39,299 nt of DNA from an uncultured Opitutaceae bacterium (GTDB taxonomy: Bacteria > Verrucomicrobiota > Verrucomicrobiia > Opitutales > Opitutaceae): assembly GCA_937902925.1 (NCBI GenBank), contig CALFNN010000057.1, forward strand, positions 1 through 39,299. Reading direction: 5' to 3'. A program made the position numbers and the translations under genes. How positions within the stretch are numbered: the stretch's first letter is position 1; every line of letters begins with the position of its first letter. Of this stretch, positions 32,710 through 39,299 are shown one piece after another. The notes below the pieces were generated by a model. That model was not told the DNA's origin. It did not search any database and saw only the letters and a program-made list of their open reading frames with translations.

Positions 32710-33948
32710 TCAGGCGCCCCGGAAAAACTTCAGCGTGCGCTGGAGGGAGGAAACGAGGACGTCGATCTCTTCGGGCGTGTTGTAGATGTAGAAACTCGCG
32801 CGCGTCGTGCCGGTCAGGCCGAGCTTGCGCATGAGCGGCTGGTTGCAGTGGTGGCCGCCGCGGAGCGCGATGCCATCCTCGTCGGCGAATGTCACGACGT
32901 CGTGCGCGTGCACGTCGGCGAAGGCGAAGCTCACGACGCCGCTGCGCGGCGCGCCGGGGCGCGGGCCGAGGAGGCGGATGCCGGGAAGCGTCGCGAGTTT
33001 TTCGCAGGCGAGCCCGCCGAGCTCGGCGTCGTGCTGTGCGATCGCGTCGCGACCGACGCCGTCGAGGTAATCGCACGCGACGCCGAGCGCGACGGCGTCG
33101 CCGAAGTTGGGCGTGCCGGCCTCGAAGCGCTCGGGGCTCGGCTTCCAGCGGCTCTCGAAAAACTCGACGTTGGAAATCATGCCGCCGCCGCCCTGATAAG
33201 GCGGCATTGCGTCGAGCAGCGCGCGGCGGCCGTAGAGCGCGCCGATGCCGGTGACGCCGGCCATCTTGTGGCCGGAGAAGGCGTAGAAATCGCAACCGAC
33301 CGCGCGCACGTCGACCGGCAGGTGGCCGATGGACTGCGCGCCGTCGATCACGGTGACGATGCCGCGGGCGCGGGCCTTTGCGCAGAGGTCGGCGACGGGA
33401 TTGATCGTGCCGGTGGTGTTCGAGACGTGGGTGAACGCGAAGACCTTCACCTCGGGCGTGAGAAGCGCGTCGAGTTGCGCGAGGTCGAGCCCGCCCTCGA
33501 CATCGGCGCCGAGGACGGGAAGGTAGCGAAGTTTTGCGCCGGTGCGCGCGGCGACGAGTTGCCACGGCACGAGGTTGGAGTGGTGCTCCATCTCGGTGAG
33601 CAGGATGACGTCGCCGGGCTTGAGGTTGGCGGCGCCCCAGCTCGCGGCGACGAGGTTGATCGATTCGGTGGTGCCGCGGGTGAAGACGATCTCGGCGGGA
33701 TCGGCGGCGTTGACGAATTTCGCGACCCGGCTGCGCGCGCCCTCGTAGGCGTCGGTCGCGCGCATCGAGAGTGCGTGGAGGCCGCGGTGGACGTTGCTGT
33801 TGTCGCGTTCGTAGAAACGCGAGAGCGCGTCGATCACGACCTGCGGCTTTTGCGCGGTGGCGGCGTTGTCGAGATAAACGAGCGGCTTGCCGTGCACCTG
33901 CTGGTGCAGCGTGGGGAAGTCGGAGCGGAGGTCGCGGCCGTTGAACAT
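32710..33948 (-). CDS. sufS: cysteine desulfurase SufS
   Basis: The 412-residue product is a type II PLP-dependent cysteine desulfurase that takes sulfur from cysteine for Fe-S cluster assembly. It begins FPTLHQQVHGKPLVYLDNAAT. H123 (EHHSN), D202 (IDGAQS), the PLP lysine K228 (SGHKMAGVTGIG) and the active-site C368 (LRGGHHCNQPLM) are all present. The short loop around the cysteine fits SufS that needs an activator, here probably SufU encoded nearby. The ATG at 33948 gives the usual N-terminus; 33990 or 34026 would add residues without homology. It is divergent from the sulfatase maturase gene and lies 43 bp upstream of the helicase-nuclease gene. Confidence 0.95.
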   Translation of the reverse strand: MFNGRDLRSDFPTLHQQVHGKPLVYLDNAATAQKPQVVIDALSRFYERDNSNVHRGLHALSMRATDAYEGARSRVAKFVNAADPAEIVFTRGTTESINLVAASWGAANLKPGDVILLTEMEHHSNLVPWQLVAARTGAKLRYLPVLGADVEGGLDLAQLDALLTPEVKVFAFTHVSNTTGTINPVADLCAKARARGIVTVIDGAQSIGHLPVDVRAVGCDFYAFSGHKMAGVTGIGALYGRRALLDAMPPYQGGGGMISNVEFFESRWKPSPERFEAGTPNFGDAVALGVACDYLDGVGRDAIAQHDAELGGLACEKLATLPGIRLLGPRPGAPRSGVVSFAFADVHAHDVVTFADEDGIALRGGHHCNQPLMRKLGLTGTTRASFYIYNTPEEIDVLVSSLQRTLKFFRGA

Positions 33949-34085
33949 GGAAGTGAAGAGCGAACGCCAGGGAGGCAGGGCTGTCACCATCGGAGTTTGC
34001 CCCGGCTTGGCAAACGGCGCGCCCATTTTGCCAGTTGACGCGCAGCGGGCGCGCTCCCGGGGCGATACGCTGGACCGTCGCCGCG

Positions 34086-35354
34086 ATGCACGCTCCCGAA
34101 ACGATTCTCCTGCCGCCGACGCCGTGGTCGCGTGGATTCCACGTAACGGCGAAACCGTTCGGCGCGCGGTGCAACCTCGATTGTTCCTATTGCTTCTACC
34201 GGGAAAAGGCCTCGTCGCTTTATCCGCAGACAGCGGTGCCCCGGATGAGCGATGCCACGCTGGAGGCGTTTATCCGGGACTATCTGGCATCGCAGCCGGG
34301 CGGGACGGTGGTGTTTGCGTGGCAGGGCGGCGAACCGACGCTGATGGGGATCGAGTTTTTCCGCCGGGCCGTGCGGCTGCAGCAAACCTACGCGGCGGGC
34401 CGGCGCGTGACGAACACGCTGCAGACCAACGGCACGCTGCTCGACGACGCGTGGGGCCGGTTTTTAGCGGAAAACAAATTCCTGGTCGGCCTCAGCCTGG
34501 ACGGGCCCCGCGAGCTGCACGACAGCTACCGCGTCGACCGGGGCGGCCATCCGTCGTGGCACAACGTGATGCACGGGCTCGGCGTGTTGAAACGGCATCG
34601 CGTGGATTTCAACACGCTGACGGTGGTGCACCGGCGCAACGTCCGCCACGCGCGCCGGGTCTACGAATTCCTGCGGACTGCGGGGTCGGACTACATGCAA
34701 TTCATCCCGCTGGTCGAGCGCCGGGCCGGGCCGGCGGAAGCGGCCCACGGGTTGGCACACGGGGCGCCGCGGGACGGGCGCGACGGACTGGTGCCGCGGG
34801 TGCTGGCCGCCGTCGAGGTGGCGCCCGAGTGTGCCGAGCCGCGGGACGTGGGAGTGTTTCTCTCGACGATCTTCGACCATTGGGTGCGGCGCGATGTCGG
34901 GCGGGTGTTCGTGCAGAATTTCGACGCCGCGCTGAGCGCGTGGCTGGGGCTGGAGGCGCCGGTGTGCGTGTTCCAGGAACGGTGCGGGGCGGCGCTCGCG
35001 CTCGAGCACAATGGCGACGTCTACGCGTGCGATCATTATGTCTACCCCGGGCACCGGCTCGGTAATTTGCACGCGACGCCGCTGGCCGATCTCGGTCACG
35101 GCGTGCCGGCGAGGTCGTTTGGCGACGCGAAGGCGGACCTGCCGGGTGTGTGCCGCGAGTGCCCGGCGCGGTTTGCGTGCAACGGCGACTGCCCGAAGCA
35201 CCGCTTCATCGCGGCGGGCGAGGACGAGCCGGGCGTGAGTTACCTGTGCCCGGGTTACCGGGAGTTTTTCAAACACATCGCCCCGACGATGGAGCGGATG
35301 GCGGCACTGCTCCGCGCGGGCCGGCCGGCAGCGGACATCATGCGCGGCAATTGA
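34086..35354 (+). CDS. anaerobic sulfatase-maturating enzyme (radical SAM, SPASM)
   Basis: The 422-residue product is a radical SAM enzyme with C29, C33 and C36 in RCNLDCSYCFY. FAWQGGEPTLMG (GGEP motif), NTLQTNGTLL and LVGLSLDGP follow, and a cysteine-rich SPASM domain (CVFQERCGAALALEHNGDVYACDH ending with CRECPARFACNGDCPKHRF and CPGYREFF in pieces). Anaerobic sulfatase maturases convert an active-site Cys or Ser of type I sulfatases to formylglycine. They are abundant in polysaccharide-degrading Verrucomicrobiota and Planctomycetes. No sulfatase gene is in the window, so the target is elsewhere. The ATG at 34086 fits the family N-terminus. It lies between sufS and sufU on the opposite strand. 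Confidence 0.9.
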   Translation: MHAPETILLPPTPWSRGFHVTAKPFGARCNLDCSYCFYREKASSLYPQTAVPRMSDATLEAFIRDYLASQPGGTVVFAWQGGEPTLMGIEFFRRAVRLQQTYAAGRRVTNTLQTNGTLLDDAWGRFLAENKFLVGLSLDGPRELHDSYRVDRGGHPSWHNVMHGLGVLKRHRVDFNTLTVVHRRNVRHARRVYEFLRTAGSDYMQFIPLVERRAGPAEAAHGLAHGAPRDGRDGLVPRVLAAVEVAPECAEPRDVGVFLSTIFDHWVRRDVGRVFVQNFDAALSAWLGLEAPVCVFQERCGAALALEHNGDVYACDHYVYPGHRLGNLHATPLADLGHGVPARSFGDAKADLPGVCRECPARFACNGDCPKHRFIAAGEDEPGVSYLCPGYREFFKHIAPTMERMAALLRAGRPAADIMRGN

Positions 35355-35379
35355 GGCCGTGAGAGAGGGGCGACGAAAA

Positions 35380-35450
35380 ATCGTTCTCGTTCTCTTTCTC
35401 GTAGTCGTTCTCCCGGATTTCCGGAGAACGAGACGGATTGCGAGAACGAT
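35380..35450. terminator. nested inverted repeat, likely bidirectional terminator
   Basis: The outer arms ATCGTTCTCG (35380-35389) and CGAGAACGAT (35441-35450) are perfect complements. Inside, GTTCTC-C-CGG (35407-35416) pairs with CCG-GAGAAC (35421-35429) around ATTT. On the minus strand the outer stem is followed by TTTTTCG, a good T-run for ending the sufU transcript read from the other direction. It lies between the convergent stops of the sulfatase maturase (35354) and sufU (35454). The word GAGAACGA recurs several times within it. Confidence 0.65.
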
Positions 35451-35453
35451 TGC

Positions 35454-35909
35454 CTAGTCCGTGTGGCTCTCGGTCGTGGTCGGCGTCGGCTCGCCCTTGA
35501 GGGCCTCGAGCGCGGCGTGCCAGCCGAGTGTCGCGCACTTGATCCGCGCGGGAAACGCGTGGACGCCCGCGAACGCGGCGAGATCGCTGATTTCCTCGGG
35601 CTCCTTGCCGGTCGTGACGATTTCGTGGAAATTCTTGTAGAGCGCCGCGGCCTCCGCAGCACTCTTGCCCTTGAGCTGCGTGGTCATGAGCGACGCGCTG
35701 GCCTGCGAGATGGCGCAGCCGGAGCCGTCGAACGAGATCTCCGCGATCCGGTCGCCGTCGAGGCGGAGATAGACGCTGCATTGGTCGCCGCAGGTCGGGT
35801 TGTCGCCGTGGGCGACGCGGTTGGCCGTTGGCAGCTTGCCGCGGTTCCGCGGGCGGCGGTTGTGGTCGAGGATGACCTGCTGGTAAAGATCGGTGAGTTC
35901 GGCGGACAT
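35454..35909 (-). CDS. sufU: SufU-type Fe-S assembly sulfurtransferase
   Basis: The 151-residue product belongs to the IscU/SufU family. It begins LTDLYQQVILDHNRRPRNRG, the SufU opening. The zinc/active residues are C40 and D42 (NPTCGD), C65 (DGSGCAISQAS) and C125 (RIKCATLGW). The insertion between the second and third cysteines and the GCAISQAS form fit SufU rather than IscU. SufU accepts persulfide from SufS, whose gene lies about 1.5 kb away. The open frame upstream of 35909 belongs to other-frame sequence of queD; the ATG at 35909 gives the standard start. It follows queD by 65 bp on the same strand. Confidence 0.92.
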   Translation of the reverse strand: MSAELTDLYQQVILDHNRRPRNRGKLPTANRVAHGDNPTCGDQCSVYLRLDGDRIAEISFDGSGCAISQASASLMTTQLKGKSAAEAAALYKNFHEIVTTGKEPEEISDLAAFAGVHAFPARIKCATLGWHAALEALKGEPTPTTTESHTD

Positions 35910-35974
35910 GGCGGGCGGCGCGAACTGTGGCAAAAATGCGGCGAAGCGCAAAGCCGCGATTTCGATTTTCCGGC

Positions 35975-36424
35975 CTACTCCCAGTATTCCGCCCAGCTCG
36001 TCCCGGTTTCGGTCACGCGCACGCGCTCGAGGCGGACATGACTGGCGATGGGGTGGGCGGGGTCGGCCGACTGACTGGCGAGCTTGTCGCCGATCAGCCG
36101 GAAAATCTCGCGCGCGAGGATCTCGCTCGTCGGGTCGACGCCGGGAAACGCGAGCACGCGTTCGCCGTAGGCGGCGCGCATTTCCGCGAAGCGGGGGTCG
36201 GAGGTGTTCAGTGCGAAGGCGTGGTCGAGGCGTTGCACGGCCTCGGTCGCGACGGCGGAGAGCGCCTTGAAATCGCAAACCATGTCGCGGGCATCGAGCG
36301 TGTGGCTGACGACGACGATCTCGATCGTGCGGCTGTGGCCGTGCGGGAAACGGCAGGCGCCCGGATGCTTGGTGAGCAGGTGGCCGCTCTCGACGGTGAA
36401 GCTCTTGGCGATGCGAAACGGCAT
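35975..36424 (-). CDS. queD: 6-carboxytetrahydropterin synthase QueD
   Basis: The 149-residue product belongs to the PTPS/QueD family, which converts dihydroneopterin triphosphate to 6-carboxytetrahydropterin in queuosine (7-deazaguanine) synthesis. The zinc ligands are H15 (ESGH), H28 and H30 (PHGH), and the catalytic Cys is C24 (CRFPHGH). The second catalytic region is visible as RLDHAFALN, and RVTETGTSWAEYWE is the conserved glutamate-containing end. The frame stays open for 267 bp upstream of the ATG at 36424, but that extension (arginine- and proline-rich) lacks homology and is probably non-coding. No queC, queE or queF lies in the window. It precedes sufU. Confidence 0.9.
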   Translation of the reverse strand: MPFRIAKSFTVESGHLLTKHPGACRFPHGHSRTIEIVVVSHTLDARDMVCDFKALSAVATEAVQRLDHAFALNTSDPRFAEMRAAYGERVLAFPGVDPTSEILAREIFRLIGDKLASQSADPAHPIASHVRLERVRVTETGTSWAEYWE

Positions 36425-36814
36425 GAAAATGCGTCGACCGCAACCATGGCAGTTTCCGGTGCGGTCCGCTGGGCGGCGGTTGACGAATACTGCGCGGATA
36501 TTGCCGGGCGCGGCGCGTTCCCGTGGGGCAGCGACCAGCGCGCACTGCTCGATCGGGCGGGCCGAGTTGATCGCGGCGATCCACCACGGGCCGCCGCGGG
36601 CAGCCGCCGTGCGCTCGCGGGTCCTCGGCGTTTGGGAGCGGACCCATGCGGCGGGCGAGAGTTTTGGGGCGTGATGGCCAGTATCGGTCATTGTGGTCAG
36701 GATTTTCAGGGTCGAACGCGAGTGCCCGAAGTATTTGTAATATATTATGACATAATAGAGTATGAAGAATCCGGAGCGGTCTATTTTCTGTGCAACGCCC
36801 GCTAAAAGATCAAC

Positions 36815-36830
36815 CTGACAAAAATGTCAG
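36815..36830. promoter_or_regulatory. perfect 16-bp palindrome, candidate operator
   Basis: CTGACA and TGTCAG flank AAAA, giving exact two-fold symmetry of the kind bound by a dimeric regulator. It lies 156 bp upstream of the autotransporter ATG in an AT-rich leader. It could instead form a weak RNA hairpin. The regulator is unknown. Confidence 0.4.
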
Positions 36831-36878
36831 ATTGGAACGCCAGGCTCGACACTTTCTGTGCCGATGTTAGGGTTTACT

Positions 36879-36914
36879 CCTCACGTCTCGTCCACGTGAG
36901 GCTCCTCAATTTTT
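36879..36914 (+). promoter_or_regulatory. two mutually exclusive hairpins with a T-run (attenuator-like)
   Basis: CCTCACGT (36879-36886) pairs with ACGTGAGG (36894-36901) around 7 bases. The 3' arm overlaps a second palindrome, TGAGG-CT-CCTCA (36897-36908), which is followed at once by ATTTTT. Only one can form at a time, and the second looks like a small intrinsic terminator. It lies about 70-105 bp before the autotransporter start. Confidence 0.35.
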
Positions 36915-36985
36915 CGGTTCCCGTTTGGCGGGGCCGACCGTGGTGCCCGGCCGCAATTCGGCCGCCGTGTCGCGGCGATACAATC

Positions 36986-39299
36986 ATGGTTCCCAGCACT
37001 CCAGTTTCGCTTCCGTCGATCCGGACGATCCGGCGCGGGGCGGCTGCGTGCATTTTGTGCGGCCTTCAAATGGCCGTCGTGGTTGGGGTGATCCTGTTGC
37101 CGGTTTCCCGGGTCTTGGGCGCGGCGAACGACAACTGGACGAGCACCTCATCGAGCGCGTGGGGCACGGCGGGAAACTGGAGTGTCGGCGTGCCCACGCT
37201 GACCTCGCCGCTGGTCTTCAACAACACGACCGGCCTCCAGCATTCCATCACCCTGAGCGCCGCCTCGAGTGCCAACACCATCACGTTCAGCAATGCGGGC
37301 GACACGAACCCCTACACGTTCGACGCGCCGGGCAGCACGAATGTCCTGACGATCAACGGCAACATCACCAACAGCGAGGCTGCCACCCAGACCTTCAACA
37401 ACATCCTGACGCTCGGCAACAGCCGCAGCATCGTCGCGACGTCGGGCGGCTTCAATCTCGCCGGCATCAATCTCTCCGGCAACGCGACCGTGCACACGCT
37501 GACCCTCGCCGGCGCCAGCGACATCACGATTTCCGGCACGATCGCGAACGGCGGCACCGCGGCCTCCGGCAACCTCACGAACAACAACACCGGCAACGTC
37601 ACGATCTCGGGCAACAACACCTACTCGGGCACGACGATCCTGAATTCCGGCACGACGATCGCCGGCGACGACCACGCGTTCGGCACCGGCACCCTCGATC
37701 TCAGCGGCGGCACGCTTGCGGCCAGCGGCCCGCGCACGATCGGGAACACGCTCACGATAAGCGGCAGTTCCACGATCGGCGGCAGCCAGGATCTCACGTT
37801 GACGAACACGCTCACGCCGGGCGCCAACGTCACGCTCACGGTCTCCAATACCGCCAGCACGACGCTGGGGGGCATCGACCTGGCCGCGACGGCCAACCAC
37901 ACCGTCACCTTTGCCGGCGCCGGCGATTTCACGATCGCCGGCGTGATCAGCAACAGCGGCGCCACGGGCAACATCACGAACAACAGCACCGGCAACGTCA
38001 CGTTCTCGGGCAACAACACCTATTCGGGCACGACGATCCTGAATTCCGGCACATCGATCGCCGGCAGCGACAACGCGTTCGGGTCCGGCACGGTGGACCT
38101 CAGCGGCGGCGCGCTCGCCGCGGCCGGCACGCGTTCGCTGGCGAATGCCTTCACGTTCAGCGCCAATTCCAGCATCACCGGCAGCCAGAATATCACGCTG
38201 GCCGGCACCCTCACGCTGAGCGGCAACCGCCTGCTCACGGTCAATAATTCCGGCAGCACGACGCTCACGGACGTCAGCCTGTCGAGCAGCACGACGGCGC
38301 GAACGCTCACGATCGACGGCGGCAGCGACGTCTCCATCACGGGCATCGTTTCGAACGGCGGCGCCACGACCGGCAGTGTCACGTATAACGGCACCGGCAC
38401 CCTGACGCTTTCGGGCGCCAACACCTACGCGGGAAAAACGACGATCAGCAATGGCGCGATCAGCGCGAGTTCGCTGAACAGCGTCACGGGAGGCGCGGCC
38501 AGCAGCAGTCTCGGCGCGCCGACCACGGCGGCCAACGGCACCATCGCCCTCGGGGGAACGACCAACACGGGAACCCTCATTTACACCGGGGCGGGCGAGA
38601 CCACCGACCGGGTGTTCAATCTCGCTGGCACCACCGGCGGCGGCACCATCGACGCCCGGGGCAGCGGCGCGCTCGTTGTCACCAGCAACCTGACCGCGGC
38701 AACGGGAGGCGCGAAGACGCTGACCCTGACCGGCACCAGCGCCGCCGGCGTGATCAATACGATCTCCGGTGTGATCCCGAACAACAGCGGCACGAACAAG
38801 ACCTCCCTCGTCAAGGATGGCACGAACACCTGGGCGTTGACCGGCACCAGCAGCTACACCGGCACGACGACCGTCCAGGGCGGCATTCTCTCGATCTCCA
38901 CGATCGCCAACGGCGGTTCCAACAGCTCGATCGGCGCGGCCAACAATGGCGCGGGCGACCTCGTGCTCGATGGCGGCACGCTCGAATACACGGGCGCCAC
39001 CGCCGCGAGCAACCGGCTGTTCACGCTCGGGGCTGGCGGCGGCACGATCAAGTCGTCGGCGACTTCGTCCGGCACGCTGACGCTGAACAACACCGGCAAC
39101 GTTGCCTTCAGCGGCGGCGCCGGTTCACGCACCCTGACGTTGACCGGCGACAGCAACGGCGCGCTGGCCGCCGCCGTTGGCGACAATACCGGCGCCACCT
39201 CGCTGACGAAGAGCGGCAACGGCACCTGGACACTCTCCGGGAATAGCACCTACAGTGGGAATACGACGGTGAGCGCGGGGGTGCTGAACGCGCAGAGCA
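36986..39299 (+). CDS. autotransporter-associated beta-strand repeat protein, N-terminal part (runs off right edge)
   Basis: The ATG at 36986 opens a frame with no stop for 771 codons to the window end. A long signal sequence (about residues 17-46, ACILCGLQMAVVVGVILLPVS, then VLGA) precedes ANDNWTSTSSSAWGTAGNWS. The rest is Gly/Thr/Ser/Asn-rich passenger with repeated NTGNVTISGNNTYSGTTIL, GTLTLSGANTYAGKTTIS and NGTWTLSGNSTYSGNTTVS units, the hallmark of the PATR (passenger-associated transport repeat) family. These build a surface beta-helix. A 399-bp block is duplicated inside it. The C-terminus (beta-barrel or a sorting signal such as PEP-CTERM) is outside the window. Function is probably surface adhesion or substrate contact; not testable here. 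Confidence 0.9.
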   Translation, partial: MVPSTPVSLPSIRTIRRGAAACILCGLQMAVVVGVILLPVSRVLGAANDNWTSTSSSAWGTAGNWSVGVPTLTSPLVFNNTTGLQHSITLSAASSANTITFSNAGDTNPYTFDAPGSTNVLTINGNITNSEAATQTFNNILTLGNSRSIVATSGGFNLAGINLSGNATVHTLTLAGASDITISGTIANGGTAASGNLTNNNTGNVTISGNNTYSGTTILNSGTTIAGDDHAFGTGTLDLSGGTLAASGPRTIGNTLTISGSSTIGGSQDLTLTNTLTPGANVTLTVSNTASTTLGGIDLAATANHTVTFAGAGDFTIAGVISNSGATGNITNNSTGNVTFSGNNTYSGTTILNSGTSIAGSDNAFGSGTVDLSGGALAAAGTRSLANAFTFSANSSITGSQNITLAGTLTLSGNRLLTVNNSGSTTLTDVSLSSSTTARTLTIDGGSDVSITGIVSNGGATTGSVTYNGTGTLTLSGANTYAGKTTISNGAISASSLNSVTGGAASSSLGAPTTAANGTIALGGTTNTGTLIYTGAGETTDRVFNLAGTTGGGTIDARGSGALVVTSNLTAATGGAKTLTLTGTSAAGVINTISGVIPNNSGTNKTSLVKDGTNTWALTGTSSYTGTTTVQGGILSISTIANGGSNSSIGAANNGAGDLVLDGGTLEYTGATAASNRLFTLGAGGGTIKSSATSSGTLTLNNTGNVAFSGGAGSRTLTLTGDSNGALAAAVGDNTGATSLTKSGNGTWTLSGNSTYSGNTTVSAGVLNAQS
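37577..38100 (+). repeat. 133-codon internal duplication in the repeat protein
   Basis: The sequence from 37577 (ACGAACAACAACACCGGC) recurs from 37976 (ACGAACAACAGCACCGGC) with a period of 399 bp, exactly 133 codons. More than 100 bases after each start are nearly identical, including CCTGAATTCCGGCAC. The near-identity at DNA level suggests a recent tandem duplication or gene conversion; downstream units match only in protein pattern. Confidence 0.75.

Larger units (their letters stand above)
36425..36985. other. long intergenic leader between queD and autotransporter gene
   Basis: This 561-bp divergent gap is the longest gene-free stretch here. The left part (to about 36700) is GC-rich and open in the queD frame. 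The right part is strikingly AT-rich: the 60-base line at 36721 is about 37% G+C by hand count. It holds a palindrome, CTGACA-AAAA-TGTCAG (36815-36830), and two overlapping hairpins near 36879-36914. A -10-like CATAAT occurs at 36751-36756 without a good -35. It probably carries the promoter and 5' leader of the large repeat protein. Confidence 0.55.

Noticed and set aside
30210-32834. Plus-strand open frame opposite the helicase-nuclease
   Set aside because: Low-complexity translation without family features; the helicase motifs are on the minus strand.
36425-36691. N-terminal extension of QueD by 89 residues
   Set aside because: The frame is open but the translation is Arg/Pro-rich without homology; the ATG at 36424 gives the normal family start.
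36925-38247. Plus-strand frame rich in His/Gln/Arg overlapping the surface repeat protein
   Set aside because: It is an alternate frame of the repeated Gly/Thr/Asn sequence; the frame starting at 36986 has a signal peptide and known repeats.
37148-39249. Several minus-strand frames rich in Val/Pro/Leu opposite the surface protein
   Set aside because: They arise from the repeated codons of the real gene on the plus strand and repeat with the same period.
37577-39299. Possible CRISPR or other spaced repeat array
   Set aside because: Repeats are in frame, diverged and translate to a known passenger repeat; no constant repeat with unique spacers.

Overview
The window is about two-thirds G+C, densely coded, and gene starts almost never carry a Shine-Dalgarno sequence. 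It holds an autotransporter-type repeat protein, an anaerobic sulfatase maturase, secreted glycoside hydrolases of families 31 and 28, an S46 dipeptidyl-peptidase, a pyruvate:ferredoxin oxidoreductase, and short intergenic repeat families. Together these suggest a Verrucomicrobiota bacterium, probably Opitutaceae. This is an inference from gene content and style; no rRNA or other marker gene is present. No tRNA, rRNA, insertion sequence or CRISPR array was seen.

Region 1 (1-5700) is a reductive pyrimidine catabolism cluster. On the minus strand lie preT, a tiny beta-propeller gene, preA, a low-GC foreign-looking membrane gene, and the first 22 codons of an aldehyde dehydrogenase that leaves the window. 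A carbamoyl-amino-acid hydrolase (beta-ureidopropionase type) is divergent on the plus strand, followed by a small membrane protein. PreT/PreA would reduce uracil and thymine and the hydrolase would release beta-amino acids. The ring-opening dihydropyrimidinase is not in the window. Region 2 (5700-14190) has a UGT-type glycosyltransferase, a ChrA-type transporter, an SDR dehydrogenase, a divergent pair of secreted glycoside hydrolases, and an MBL-fold hydrolase. Copies of an intergenic repeat occur at both ends of this region. Region 3 (14188-27900) carries an oversized 1583-residue pyruvate:ferredoxin oxidoreductase, a chemoreceptor, a PAS/GAF-rich hybrid histidine kinase, an S46 peptidase and a dihydroorotate dehydrogenase-like flavoprotein, all on the minus strand.

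Region 4 (28160-32670) is the most unusual. It encodes a 1025-residue protein that joins an Mrr-like nuclease domain, a DEAH helicase and five tandem C-terminal repeats of about 60 residues. Two translationally coupled genes follow: a 315-residue protein with an antitoxin-like tail and a PIN-domain RNase. I read this as a candidate defence or genome-conflict module. Its grouping as one system is a hypothesis.

Region 5 (32700-36430) contains sufS and sufU (a SufS-SufU sulfur-transfer pair) separated by an anaerobic sulfatase maturase on the other strand, then queD for queuosine/deazapurine synthesis. Region 6 (36430-39299) is an AT-rich leader with palindromes, followed by the start of a large autotransporter-associated beta-strand repeat protein that runs off the right edge.
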